A stretch of 40,869 bases of DNA from an uncultured Lachnospiraceae bacterium (GTDB taxonomy: Bacteria; Bacillota; Clostridia; Lachnospirales; Lachnospiraceae), in assembly GCA_947624875.1 (NCBI GenBank), contig CANQMA010000012.1, forward strand, positions 1-40,869, given 5' to 3'. The position numbers were made by a program, and so were the translations under genes. The stretch's first letter is position 1, and every line of letters starts with the position of its first letter. Shown piece after piece: positions 25,768 to 34,924 of the stretch. The notes beneath the pieces are model-generated. The model did no database searches. It was not told where the DNA came from and worked only from the letters and a program-made list of their open reading frames with translations.

Positions 25768-27528
25768 ATGAAATCGTTATTACAGATTATTACAGAAAAG
25801 TTTGAAAATGCTTTTGAAGAGAAAGGGTATGAAAAAAAATTGGGCAGGGTTGTTGTATCAAACAGACCGGACTTGTGTCAGTACCAGTGTAATGGAGCGA
25901 TGGCAGGAGCAAAGCAGTATCACAAGGCGCCAATCATGATTGCAAACGAAATCGTTGAAAGACTGCAGGATGATACAGCCTTTGCGCGTGTGGAAGCTGT
26001 CATGCCCGGATTTATCAATATTGATTTAAGCAGTCAGTTTGTTGCAGATTACCTAAATGAAATGGCAAATACAGAAAAATTTGGCGTTGAAGAGCAAAAA
26101 GGAACCGTCGTTGTCGATTACGGCGGAGCCAATGTCGCAAAGCCGCTTCATGTCGGACATCTTCGCCCGGCGGTCATCGGAGAGAGTATCAGGCGCATTA
26201 AAAAATATATGGGTAATCGTACGATAGGCGATGTCCATTTGGGAGACTGGGGTCTGCAGATTGGTCTGATTATTATGGAATTAAAATTAAGGGAACCGGA
26301 TTTGGTTTACTTTGATGAAAATTATACCGGCGAATATCCGTCAGAACCGCCGTTTACCATTAAAGATTTAGCAGAAATCTATCCTGCAGCGAGTGCGAGG
26401 GCAAAGGAAGATGAAACCTTCAAGGAGGCAGCAAGAAATGCAACGGTAAAAGTACAGCAGGAATATCCGCCATATCAGGCCCTTTGGCGCCATATTATGA
26501 ATGTTTCTATTCCGGATTTGAAGAAAAACTATGATGATCTGGATGTCCACTTTGACCTTTGGAAAGGGGAGAGCGATGCAAAGCCATATTTTCCGAAACT
26601 CTTTCAGATTTTAGAGGAGAAGGGGATCTCTTATGAAAGTCAGGGAGCTCTGGTCGTCGATGTATCAGAGGATGGAGATAAAAAGGAACTGCCGCCATGT
26701 ATTGTAAGAAAGACTGATGGAGCCGCTCTTTATGCCACCTCGGATTTAGGAACGATTATTCAGCGGCAGACAGATTTTGATCCGGATGAAATCATTTATC
26801 TTGCGGACAAGCGGCAGGAACTGCATTTTACACAGGTATTTCGTGTCGCAAAAAAAGCAGGTCTTGTAAATCCGGAAACAAAACTGACTCATATCGGATT
26901 TGGCACGGTAAATGGTACCGACGGAAAACCGTATAAGACAAGAGACGGCGGCGTCATGCAATTAGATATGCTTGTTTCCCAGATTTATGATGCTGTCTAC
27001 CAAAAGATGATGGAAAATAGGACAATGGAACCAGAAGAGGCAAAAAAAGTTTCCGAGATTGTAGGTCTGGCAGCTCTGAAGTACGGAGATCTTTCCAATC
27101 AGGCAGGAAAAGATTATATTTTTGATGTTGACAAATTTGCTTCTTTTGAGGGAAATACCGGACCGTATATTCTTTATACGATTGTACGGATTAAATCCAT
27201 TATGGACAAATATAAAGCCGGGGGAAAGCAGACGGAAGAGACAGAAATCACCGCCACGGAAAATAAGACGCAGCAGGCGTTGATGCTTGAATTGACCAAA
27301 TTGAAAGAGGCGGTGGAAAGTGCTTCGGTTGAACTGGCGCCACATAAAATTTGTGCATACATTTATGATTTGTCGAACAGTTTTAACAGTTTTTATCACG
27401 ATACCAAAATTCTTGCTGAGGAAGACGTTAAGAAACAGAAGGGCTACATTGCATTGCTGTCCCTGACAAAATCAGTTTTGGAAACCTGTATTGATCTGCT
27501 TGGATTCCAGGCTCCGGAGAGAATGTAA
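25768..27528 (+). CDS. argS: Arginyl-tRNA synthetase
   Basis: The 586-residue class I enzyme charges tRNA-Arg. It has the ArgRS N-terminal domain (about 1-95). The HIGH motif is present as HVGH (residues 128-131) in GGANVAKPLHVGHLRPAVIGESI. KPYKTRDGGVMQL replaces a classical KMSKS, as is normal for many ArgRS. The C-terminal DALR anticodon-binding domain ends at LLGFQAPERM. AGGAGG 5 nt before ATG 25768 sets the start rather than the TTG three bases earlier. The stop overlaps the thiN ATG by one base (TAATG), so the two genes are coupled. Confidence 0.96.
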   Translation: MKSLLQIITEKFENAFEEKGYEKKLGRVVVSNRPDLCQYQCNGAMAGAKQYHKAPIMIANEIVERLQDDTAFARVEAVMPGFINIDLSSQFVADYLNEMANTEKFGVEEQKGTVVVDYGGANVAKPLHVGHLRPAVIGESIRRIKKYMGNRTIGDVHLGDWGLQIGLIIMELKLREPDLVYFDENYTGEYPSEPPFTIKDLAEIYPAASARAKEDETFKEAARNATVKVQQEYPPYQALWRHIMNVSIPDLKKNYDDLDVHFDLWKGESDAKPYFPKLFQILEEKGISYESQGALVVDVSEDGDKKELPPCIVRKTDGAALYATSDLGTIIQRQTDFDPDEIIYLADKRQELHFTQVFRVAKKAGLVNPETKLTHIGFGTVNGTDGKPYKTRDGGVMQLDMLVSQIYDAVYQKMMENRTMEPEEAKKVSEIVGLAALKYGDLSNQAGKDYIFDVDKFASFEGNTGPYILYTIVRIKSIMDKYKAGGKQTEETEITATENKTQQALMLELTKLKEAVESASVELAPHKICAYIYDLSNSFNSFYHDTKILAEEDVKKQKGYIALLSLTKSVLETCIDLLGFQAPERM

Positions 27529-28148
27529 TGAGACGTTGTGTTATTGTCGGTGGTGCAGAGATTGCAGATTACAATCGGATCCGGGAATATTTATCCGAAA
27601 AAGATTATTACATCTATTGTGACAGTGGATTGAAACATCAAAACCAGCTGGGCATGAAAGCAGATTTGATTGTTGGAGATTTCGATTCTTTTGAACAGCC
27701 GAAAACAGATATTGAGATCATTGTCCTGCCAAAGGAAAAAGACGATACGGATACGGTCTTTGCGGCAAAAGAGGCAATCAGGCGTGGATTTCGGGAGTTT
27801 TTGCTGATTGGCGTGACGGGCGGACGGTTTGACCACACCTTTGGAAATATTTGCCTGCTTTTATATCTTTATAATTTGGGAAAAGATGCGAAAATTGTCG
27901 ATGATTATTCCGAGATGGAAATTGTATCTGAAAAACCGATGGAAATTACAGATGTGTACTCATATTTTTCATTATTGAATATTGATGGAACTGCAAGGGG
28001 AATTGATGAGGAAAATGTGAAGTTTCCACTGCATAATGCGGTTATTTCTTCGGAGTATCAGTATGGCATCAGCAATGAAGTATTAAAGGGAAAGACTGCA
28101 AAAGTCTGTGTGAAAGAAGGAAGGGCGTTACTCGTCAAAATCCGATAA
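27528..28148 (+). CDS. thiN: Thiamine diphosphokinase
   Basis: The 206-residue enzyme makes thiamine diphosphate from thiamine and ATP. Motifs CDSGLKHQNQLGMKADLIVGDFDS, EKDDTDTVFA and GVTGGRFDHTFGNICLL are the metal- and substrate-binding signatures of TPK/ThiN. The C-terminal domain binds thiamine. Length fits the family (about 210). Its ATG overlaps the argS stop by one base. The link to argS is probably only transcriptional economy. No TPP riboswitch is present. Confidence 0.93.
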   Translation: MRRCVIVGGAEIADYNRIREYLSEKDYYIYCDSGLKHQNQLGMKADLIVGDFDSFEQPKTDIEIIVLPKEKDDTDTVFAAKEAIRRGFREFLLIGVTGGRFDHTFGNICLLLYLYNLGKDAKIVDDYSEMEIVSEKPMEITDVYSYFSLLNIDGTARGIDEENVKFPLHNAVISSEYQYGISNEVLKGKTAKVCVKEGRALLVKIR

Positions 28149-28160
28149 AGATGGAAATGA

Positions 28161-28215
28161 AAAAAACAGGGATAACCGGTGAACTTTATTCAGTTCCCGA
28201 AATCCCTGTTTTTTT
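28161..28215. terminator. Convergent terminator after thiN
   Basis: AAAAAACAGGGAT (28161-28173) pairs perfectly with ATCCCTGTTTTTT (28202-28214), and the loop can form a further partial stem. A-run and T-run arms suit both directions, so it probably also ends the minus-strand gene at 28244. Confidence 0.9.
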
Positions 28216-28243
28216 GCGTTATCATTTTTGCAAAAAGATGATA

Positions 28244-28597
28244 TTATTTTGCAGCTGTTGTATTTTCATCTGCAGAAACAGTAGTTTCTTCAGAATTTGG
28301 AACGGTAGTCATCTCAGCAGCAGCCGTCGTTTCAACTCCTTTGACATTTGGATCGTTTTGATTAATTAAATTCTGACGAAGGCTTTCCAACTCTGTTTGT
28401 GACAATGTAACCGGACTGGTAGGCGGTGTATAAAGCCCTGTCGAAACTGCTACGGAATAACCTAAATAAATAACAAAAGCCACAACAGCCAAAGCAACAG
28501 CAATCCGAATAAGAACCTTTCTTATTGTTCTATTTTTTTTGTTGTGCTTACGGTTATATTTCTCCTTCTTATATTGATCAACTTTAGCCTGACTCAT
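28244..28597 (-). CDS. Small single-pass membrane protein, unknown function
   Basis: The 117-residue protein has a strongly basic N-terminus (KVDQYKKEKYNRKHNKKNRTIRK). One membrane helix spans about residues 27-50, and a Thr/Glu-rich tail (about 70-117) would lie outside the cell by the positive-inside rule. Similar small KVDxYKxEK proteins seem common in Lachnospiraceae, but I know no function. Two ATG are possible: GAGG lies 9 nt before ATG 28597 but only 3 nt before ATG 28603, so 28597 is chosen. It stands alone between a convergent terminator and a divergent gene. Confidence 0.7.
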   Translation of the reverse strand: MSQAKVDQYKKEKYNRKHNKKNRTIRKVLIRIAVALAVVAFVIYLGYSVAVSTGLYTPPTSPVTLSQTELESLRQNLINQNDPNVKGVETTAAAEMTTVPNSEETTVSADENTTAAK

Positions 28598-28721
28598 TTT
28601 CATGTACCTCACAAGATTTTTATTTAATGTAGTATTCAGAATTTCGTACAAATTGTATATAATAAAACCCCGAACAAATTACATTATAAAACAAAAGTGA
28701 CTGTAAAACAAGTGGCATTTG

Positions 28722-28730
28722 TGTTATACT
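28722..28730 (+). promoter_or_regulatory. Extended -10 promoter of the CPBP gene
   Basis: TGTTATACT is an extended -10 (TGn plus TATACT at 28725-28730). The -35 position (TGTAAA, 28702-28707, 17 nt away) is poor, as is usual for extended -10 promoters. Confidence 0.5.
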
Positions 28731-28811
28731 AATTGAGTATGAAAAAAGTTTAAACGGGATGTTCCTTATTTATTTGAATATCGGTGTTTACTGTAAAAAT
28801 GAGAGGGTCTT

Positions 28812-29729
28812 ATGAAAGAAAAAATCACTTTTAGAAGTATCTGGGGTATTATCAGTCCGATATTGGTATACTATCTAATACAAGTAGCTCTTGTAAATTT
28901 AGGATATTTGCTGATTCATTTTTTGTGTAATATCAGGATGCAGGGAAGCGATTTGCAGACAATAGAGAGAGCGGCGTACGATCTTTATAGGCATTATGTA
29001 CTGCATTTGAATTTGCTTGCCGGCATGATAGCTATTCCTATTTTTCTTTTCTGGTATTCCAGAGATGATGCAAAAAGTCTTTTTAAGGGGTATATAAAAA
29101 AATATGAAATGGTGAATCCGCTAAAGTACAGTTTTGTTGCTTTTCTGGGACTCAGTACCATGATGGCGGCAAATTACTTTGTTTCACTTTTAATGCAATT
29201 TATGCCGGACTTTATGATTCAATCTTACGAAGACACCGGCGAGATTCTCAACAATGCATCCATAGGGATTCAAGTGCTTTCGACGGTTGTGATAGCCCCA
29301 ATTGTGGAAGAATTAATCTTTCGTGGACTGGTGTTCAGTAAGATCAGGCGAATTTCCAATGTGAAAATTGCTGCCGTTTTGTCGGCGCTCTTGTTTGGCA
29401 TTTATCATGGGAACTGGATTCAAGCGCCTTACGCATTTTTAATGGGTCTCGCTGCAGCGTATGTATACGAGAAATATAAAAATATTCTTGCGCCAATCCT
29501 CTTACACGCATCAGCAAATCTGTTTTCTGCACTGATTTTATATTATGCCGTAGGGGCAAATACAGAATCCGCACCGGACTTATCAAATGGCGTTACAGCT
29601 GCGCTGCTTTTGATGCTCACAGTCTTTATGACCGGATTTGTCATTTTGTTTGGTGTTATTATTCACTGGACTGTAAAACCAAAGGAGGTTTCCGATGAAA
29701 TTGTTGACCATTACAATTCCATGTTATAA
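28812..29729 (+). CDS. CPBP-family intramembrane metalloprotease
   Basis: This 305-residue protein has about eight membrane segments. The Abi/CAAX motifs are all visible: EELIFRG (Glu166, Glu167, Arg171), FGIYHG and LLHASANLF (metal-binding His/Asn). Such enzymes may cleave membrane peptides or modify precursors; in Firmicutes some give bacteriocin immunity. GAGAGGG precedes the ATG. Its last 35 bases overlap the next gene, a GT2 glycosyltransferase, whose ribosome binding site lies within this gene. The overlap suggests co-regulation, but the substrate is unknown. Confidence 0.88.
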   Translation: MKEKITFRSIWGIISPILVYYLIQVALVNLGYLLIHFLCNIRMQGSDLQTIERAAYDLYRHYVLHLNLLAGMIAIPIFLFWYSRDDAKSLFKGYIKKYEMVNPLKYSFVAFLGLSTMMAANYFVSLLMQFMPDFMIQSYEDTGEILNNASIGIQVLSTVVIAPIVEELIFRGLVFSKIRRISNVKIAAVLSALLFGIYHGNWIQAPYAFLMGLAAAYVYEKYKNILAPILLHASANLFSALILYYAVGANTESAPDLSNGVTAALLLMLTVFMTGFVILFGVIIHWTVKPKEVSDEIVDHYNSML

Positions 29730-30708
29730 TTCTGAAAAATATATGGAAAAAAGTATTCGCAGCGCACTGACAGGAAAAGAACGGGTGGAAATCATTATTG
29801 TAGATGATGGCTCGACAGATCGCACATTAAAAATAGCGAAAAAATATGAGAATCAATTCCCAAATATTATTAAAGTGATTCATCAGGAAAACGGCGGGCA
29901 TGGAGAAGCCGTCAATACTGGAATCAAAAACGCCACAGGGCTTTATTTTAAAGTGTTAGACAGTGACGACCGCCTTGGACCAAAAGCGCTGCAAAAAGTT
30001 TTAGACACATTGGAACATATGGTGGCATCCGACGCAGGTCTGGACCTGCTCATTTCTGATTTTGTGTATGATAAACAGGGAGCCCGGCATAAAGCAGTGA
30101 TGCATTATAGACACTGTATGCCGCAGAATAAAATCATCACATGGGAACAGGTGAATTTTGGGCTGACAAAATATTTGTTGATGCATTCTGTGATTTATCG
30201 TACAAAAGTTTTGCGTGAGAGTGGAATGGTTCTGCCAAAGCATACTTTTTATGTGGATAACATTTATGTTTTTCAGCCATTGCCTTATGTAAAAAATATT
30301 TATTATTTAGATGTTTGTCTGTATCAATATTTTATTGGAAGAAACGATCAATCGGTCAATGAAAAAGTGATGATCAAAAGACTTGACCAGCAATATCGCG
30401 TGACAAAACTGATGATGGATATCTACACGGACGCAGATATTCAAAGTGAGAAACTGCGAAAAGTCATGGTGCATTATTTTGATATGATGATGTGTATTAG
30501 TTCAATTCTCTCTATCCGTGAGGGCTCCAAAGAGCGTTTGCAGGATAAGGAGGATTTATGGAACTATTTGCAGAATAAAAACCCTGACTTGTATCGGAGA
30601 GTGCGAAAGTCTTTTCTTGGAATCGGAATGAATCTTCCGGGAAGCGTCGGACGAAATATTTCGGTACTCGGTTATATGATTTCACAAAAATTATTTGGAT
30701 TTAACTAA
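29695..30708 (+). CDS. Family 2 glycosyltransferase
   Basis: The 337-residue GT-A enzyme has no membrane segment. TITIPCYNSEKYMEKSIRSAL, VEIIIVDDGSTDRTLKIAKKY, HQENGGHGEAVNTGIKNATG and FKVLDSDDRL are the usual nucleotide-sugar and metal-binding elements (DDG, then DSDD). The C-terminal half (about 200-337) is helical and probably sets the acceptor, which cannot be told. GGAGG 6 nt before the ATG decides the start, which gives a 35-bp overlap with the CPBP gene. Likely acceptors are wall polymer or membrane lipid. Confidence 0.9.
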   Translation: MKLLTITIPCYNSEKYMEKSIRSALTGKERVEIIIVDDGSTDRTLKIAKKYENQFPNIIKVIHQENGGHGEAVNTGIKNATGLYFKVLDSDDRLGPKALQKVLDTLEHMVASDAGLDLLISDFVYDKQGARHKAVMHYRHCMPQNKIITWEQVNFGLTKYLLMHSVIYRTKVLRESGMVLPKHTFYVDNIYVFQPLPYVKNIYYLDVCLYQYFIGRNDQSVNEKVMIKRLDQQYRVTKLMMDIYTDADIQSEKLRKVMVHYFDMMMCISSILSIREGSKERLQDKEDLWNYLQNKNPDLYRRVRKSFLGIGMNLPGSVGRNISVLGYMISQKLFGFN

Positions 30709-30744
30709 TTTTAAATCTGTTCTATTCAGGCCGCATAATGTGTG

Positions 30745-30763
30745 ACAAAAGATTTACTTTTGT
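30745..30763. terminator. Weak hairpin between convergent genes
   Basis: ACAAAAG (30745-30751) and CTTTTGT (30757-30763) form a 7-bp stem that overlaps the stop of the minus-strand gene. It is AT-rich and only weakly supported as a terminator of the GT2 gene. Confidence 0.3.
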
Positions 30764-31503
30764 TTGCGATTGAGAAAAAACAGCACCTGGTGTTTTTTTG
30801 GATCTCTGTCGTTTGGCGCAGGAAAATCCACATTTTGAAACCACAGGTAAAATACCACAAAATATAAAATGATGGCTAAAAGGATTCCGCCTATCAGGTC
30901 GATAATAGAATGCTGTTTTAGAAAAACGGTGGACATACAGATGAGCACTGCAAGACACCCGGAAATAAATTTCAGATATTTTCGGGTGTTTGAATTTTTC
31001 ATATGGGGACTTTTTATCAGGCATAGATGTGCTGCCAGTGTCGCAAATACATGAATACTTGGAAACACGTTGGTCGGGGTGTCGTTGGTATATATAAATT
31101 GCGTCATATGGACAAAGATATTCTGTCGGTGAATTTCTTCCATACGCAGATGCAGACCATTTGGATAAATGGTACAAATGAAAAGAGCAATTGTCATCCC
31201 GGAAAATTCAAAAGCGCAAAGTCTGTAGAATTCGTTTTTGGAATGATAAAACAGGAAAACGAAAACGGCAGGAATATAAAAAAACCACAGAAGATATGGA
31301 ATAATAAACAATTCATTAAATGGAATCATATCGTCAAGGACGCAATGAATAATGTGAAGTCCCGCATAATCTGCGGTATAGTATTTCTCTAATAAAACAA
31401 ACCATGGCATATAAATAAAGACATAAAGAAGCGGCCATGCATACCGGTATTGTTTGAATTCTTTTTTCAAATGTTTTTGAATTTGTGTCTTTTGAAACTT
31501 CAT
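30754..31503 (-). CDS. PAP2-family membrane phosphatase or phosphotransferase
   Basis: The 249-residue protein has six membrane segments. NVFPSIHV holds the PSxH motif, and STVFLKQHSIID the final catalytic His and Asp. The Arg usual in SRx5HxxxD is Thr, as in the PAP2_3 (inositol-phosphorylceramide-synthase-like) subfamily. These enzymes remove or transfer phosphate on polyprenyl or lipid phosphates at the membrane. GTGGGG upstream is a fair ribosome site. It converges on the GT2 gene with 45 bp between, which fits but does not prove a shared lipid or polymer pathway. Confidence 0.85.
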   Translation of the reverse strand: MKFQKTQIQKHLKKEFKQYRYAWPLLYVFIYMPWFVLLEKYYTADYAGLHIIHCVLDDMIPFNELFIIPYLLWFFYIPAVFVFLFYHSKNEFYRLCAFEFSGMTIALFICTIYPNGLHLRMEEIHRQNIFVHMTQFIYTNDTPTNVFPSIHVFATLAAHLCLIKSPHMKNSNTRKYLKFISGCLAVLICMSTVFLKQHSIIDLIGGILLAIILYFVVFYLWFQNVDFPAPNDRDPKKHQVLFFLNRKQK

Positions 31504-31595
31504 AAAAACCCCACAATTATTTTAAAAATCTACAATTTATTTCGGTATGAAAAATCTATCTTAATCGAAATGATTACCGCATATGTTGTCAGAAT

Positions 31596-31624
31596 TTGTC
31601 AGAAAGCTACCCAAAAAGTATACC
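31596..31624 (+). promoter_or_regulatory. Sigma-A promoter of tex
   Basis: TTGTCA (31596-31601), 17 nt, TATACC (31619-31624). The -35 lies in a 10-bp direct repeat (TTGTCAGAA at 31586 and 31596). In the leader, GTCTCATAA/TTATGGGAC (31668-31688) can form a 9-bp hairpin. Confidence 0.6.
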
Positions 31625-31722
31625 ATTGTCGCCTTTAAAAATAAAGCGTCAAATGGAAAAAGAATTGGTCTCATAAATTTTATGGGACAGTCTGTTTGTC
31701 TATGCAAAAAAGGAGAAGAACA

Positions 31723-33858
31723 ATGAATATTTCAAAGATAATCGCACAAGAACTGAATGTTAGAGAATGGCAGACCAAAGCTGCAATTGATTTAATTGAT
31801 GCGGGAAATACAATTCCATTTATTGCGCGTTACCGCAAACCGGTTACCGGAGAACTTGATGACGGACAGTTAAGAATTCTGGATGAGCGGCTGAAGTATT
31901 TAAGGAATCTGGAAGAAAAGAAAAAAACAGTGATTGCATCCATTGAGGCGCAGGGGAAAATGACTCCTGATTTACAAAAAAAGATAGAGGATGCGGCGAC
32001 CATTGTAGCAGTTGACGATCTTTACAGACCGTATCGGCCAAAAAGAAAGACAAGAGCCACTGAAGCCAAGGCAAAAGGGCTGGAACCGCTCGCAATGATT
32101 TTCTTGCAGCAAAAGAGTGATAAAACGCCGGAAAAAGAGGCAGAGAATTTTGTATGTATTGAAAAAGGCGTTGCCGATATTTGCGAGGCAGTGCAGGGAG
32201 CAAAGGATATTATCGCGGAGATGATTTCTGATAATGCAGAGTATCGGGCGGCAATTAGAAATACTGTCATGAAACATGGGATTCTTCATTCTGTGGCAAA
32301 GGGTGAAGAGACAGAAAGTTTATATGAAAATTATTATGACTATCAGGAATCCGTGTGTAAAATTCCGGGTCACAGGATCTTGGCAGTCAATCGTGGAGAA
32401 AAAGAGAAAATATTAAAGATTACTGTGGAAATGCCGGATGAAAAAATCATAAAAGTATTGGAGAGGGCAACGATTTTAGGAGATTCATTGTTTCGACAGT
32501 TCCTTTGCGAGGCAATTGAAGACGGATATTTTCGATTGATAAAACCGGCAATTGAACGGGAAATCAGAAGCTGGCTTACAGAGCGTGCAGAAGAAGGAGC
32601 CATTCGTGTGTTTGGACAGAATTTAAAACAGCTTCTCATGCAGCCGCCAATTTCCGGCAAGGTCGTGCTTGGCTGGGACCCGGCGTTCCGCACCGGTTGT
32701 AAACTTGCGGTTGTTGATGAAACAGGAAAAGTTCTTTTTACAAAAGTGATTTATCCGACAGCGCCTCAGAACAAAGTGGAGGAATCCAAAAAAATTGTAC
32801 TTGATCTGGTAAAAAAATATGGCATCACGTTAATTTCTCTTGGAAACGGGACCGCTTCAAGGGAATCTGAAGCAGTTATTGCCGAAATCATTCGGGAATG
32901 CCCTGCAAAACTCGAATATGTCATTGTAAACGAGGCCGGTGCGTCTGTTTATTCGGCGAGTAAACTGGCAGCGGAGGAATTCCCAAATTTTGATGTCGGA
33001 CAGCGGAGCGCCGCATCCATGGCACGAAGACTGCAGGATCCGTTGGCAGAATTGGTAAAAATTGAGCCAAAGGCTTTGGGAGTAGGTCAATATCAGCACG
33101 ATATGAATCAGAAAAAACTCGAAGAAACACTATTTCATGTAGTGGAAGACTGTGTAAATCGTGTCGGGGTGGATTTGAATACCGCATCCGCGGCGCTGCT
33201 TGAGTATGTTTCAGGAATCAATAAGACAACAGCGAAAAACATTGTTTCTTACCGGGAAAAGAACGGAATGTTTACCTCGAGGAAAGAATTAAAGAATGTG
33301 GAAAAACTTGGACCGAAAGCATATGAACAATGTGCGGGATTTTTACGGATCCGCAATGGAAAAGAACCGCTTGATTCCACAGGCATTCATCCGGAAAGTT
33401 ATACTTATGCAAATAATCTTTTGGAGAAATTTGGGTTTACAAAAACAGATATTCTGAAAAAGAACATCCATTTTTCAGAGAATATGAAACAGCAGTCAAA
33501 GATTGCTGATGAGATTGGCACAGATCCGGTCACATTAAGAGACCTTATGAAAGAACTGGAAAAACCATCCAGGGACCCGAGAGATGAAATGCCGAAGCCG
33601 GTGTTCAAAAGTGATGTCCTTGATTTCGACGATCTGAAAGAAGGGATGGTTCTGAAAGGGACGGTGCGCAATGTGATTGATTTCGGCGCATTTGTCGATA
33701 TTGGAGTCCATCAGGACGGACTGGTACATATTTCCGAAATGAGCGAACGGTTTATCCGCCATCCGGCAGAAGTCGTTTCCGTTGGGGATGTCATTACTGT
33801 TACGATTTTGAGTGTTGATAAAGCAAAAAAACGAATTCAGCTTACCATGAAAGGTTAG
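31723..33858 (+). CDS. tex: RNA-binding transcription accessory protein Tex
   Basis: The 711-residue cytosolic protein is conserved in bacteria and linked to RNA binding and transcription; the exact role is not settled. Domains in order: N-terminal helical Tex domain (about 1-190), YqgF/RNase-H-like core (about 315-440) with VLGWDPAFRTGCKLAVVDETG, helix-hairpin-helix pairs (about 485-555) with NRVGVDLNTASAALLEYVSGI, and a C-terminal S1 domain (about 638-711) with GTVRNVIDFGAFVDIGVHQDGLVHISEM. AAGGAG 7 nt before ATG 31723 fixes the start. It has its own promoter. Its stop overlaps the stop of the convergent LysR gene, with no terminator between. Confidence 0.95.
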   Translation: MNISKIIAQELNVREWQTKAAIDLIDAGNTIPFIARYRKPVTGELDDGQLRILDERLKYLRNLEEKKKTVIASIEAQGKMTPDLQKKIEDAATIVAVDDLYRPYRPKRKTRATEAKAKGLEPLAMIFLQQKSDKTPEKEAENFVCIEKGVADICEAVQGAKDIIAEMISDNAEYRAAIRNTVMKHGILHSVAKGEETESLYENYYDYQESVCKIPGHRILAVNRGEKEKILKITVEMPDEKIIKVLERATILGDSLFRQFLCEAIEDGYFRLIKPAIEREIRSWLTERAEEGAIRVFGQNLKQLLMQPPISGKVVLGWDPAFRTGCKLAVVDETGKVLFTKVIYPTAPQNKVEESKKIVLDLVKKYGITLISLGNGTASRESEAVIAEIIRECPAKLEYVIVNEAGASVYSASKLAAEEFPNFDVGQRSAASMARRLQDPLAELVKIEPKALGVGQYQHDMNQKKLEETLFHVVEDCVNRVGVDLNTASAALLEYVSGINKTTAKNIVSYREKNGMFTSRKELKNVEKLGPKAYEQCAGFLRIRNGKEPLDSTGIHPESYTYANNLLEKFGFTKTDILKKNIHFSENMKQQSKIADEIGTDPVTLRDLMKELEKPSRDPRDEMPKPVFKSDVLDFDDLKEGMVLKGTVRNVIDFGAFVDIGVHQDGLVHISEMSERFIRHPAEVVSVGDVITVTILSVDKAKKRIQLTMKG

Positions 33859-34706
33859 AAAGTCTGAAACCACTTTTTGGTATATAAAATAAATTCTTTT
33901 TCATATTCATTTAATATTTTTGTCTTATTCCATGCAAGAGCCAGGGAGCGGTATGTTTTTTCCTTTAATGGGATTGCTTTCAGTCTGTGTGACGGCTGCA
34001 ATTCAAAAAATGCTTTTGGAAGCAGGGCAATCCCACGATTTTTTTCAACTAAATAGCGCAAAGCCGCTTCATCATGGGTCTCAAAAATAACAGCCGGACG
34101 AAATCCTCCCTGTTCCATGCAGTATTGGTCTGTAAAAGCGCGTAGGTTCATGGAGGAATAATATCCGACAAACCTGGTCATTTTCAGCTCACGGATGCTG
34201 ATTTCTTCGCGTTTGCTTAATGGATTATCCATCGAAGCGACCACGACAATTTCATCCCGCATTAGTTCTTCGTAATGATAATCGGACATATCTTCCTGAA
34301 TCTGCATAAAAGTAAAATCATATTTATTTTTTAAATCCAATGAATAGTTGACGGTTGATAAAAATACTTTTTCGTGGGTAGTCATATAATCGGCGGAGAG
34401 CAGGGAAACAAATCGCCCGCCGGCCTGAATATATAGTACAATCGTAGATTTTGCCGTAGAAAACAGATGAATCCCGTCATCAATCTGAGTTAAGGCAGTA
34501 TTAATCTTGTCATAAAAATATTTCCCATTTCCATTTAAGGAAATCTTTTTTCCATTTCGATCAAACAATTTGACGCCGAGTTCTGTTTCCAGTTTTTTGA
34601 TTGTCTTACTGATAGATGGCTGAGGAACCATATATTTTTGCGCCACGGCTGAAAAATTTTCGGTTTCTGCAGCTTCTTTAAAATATCTTAACTGTAATAA
34701 TTCCAT
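33855..34706 (-). CDS. LysR-family transcriptional regulator
   Basis: The 283-residue regulator has an N-terminal winged helix (about 1-60: LRYFKEAAETENFSAVAQKYMVPQPSISKTIKKLETELGVKLFDRNGKK) and a periplasmic-binding-like effector domain (about 90-280). The ligand is unknown. AGGAGT 5 nt before the ATG sets the start. It diverges from the SGNH locus across 218 bp that holds a palindrome of LysR-box type, so it may control itself and that locus. Its last 4 bp overlap tex. Confidence 0.93.
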   Translation of the reverse strand: MELLQLRYFKEAAETENFSAVAQKYMVPQPSISKTIKKLETELGVKLFDRNGKKISLNGNGKYFYDKINTALTQIDDGIHLFSTAKSTIVLYIQAGGRFVSLLSADYMTTHEKVFLSTVNYSLDLKNKYDFTFMQIQEDMSDYHYEELMRDEIVVVASMDNPLSKREEISIRELKMTRFVGYYSSMNLRAFTDQYCMEQGGFRPAVIFETHDEAALRYLVEKNRGIALLPKAFFELQPSHRLKAIPLKEKTYRSLALAWNKTKILNEYEKEFILYTKKWFQTF

Positions 34707-34749
34707 ACAATACTCCTATAAAAATCTCATCAGGATACCTTGTTTTTGC

Positions 34750-34798
34750 AATAAAACATTCTAACAATGATATTGATTGTTATTTTATAATAAAACAT
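34750..34798. promoter_or_regulatory. Putative LysR-type operator in the divergent region
   Basis: TAACAAT (34762-34768), 7 nt, ATTGTTA (34776-34782) is a perfect palindrome of the T-N11-A class. It is flanked on both sides by identical copies of AATAAAACAT (34750-34759 and 34789-34798). It lies 56 bp before the LysR start and about 145 bp before the SGNH start. Confidence 0.5.
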
Positions 34799-34924
34799 GG
34801 ATAAAGGCAATTAAAAAAACACTGTTTTTATAACTTACAGGGTATATGATTATATCTTAATTTGTATTTCTATTTCAAAGGAAAAAAAGTTATATTTAAA
34901 ATAGAAAAAATTTAGGAGGGTCAT

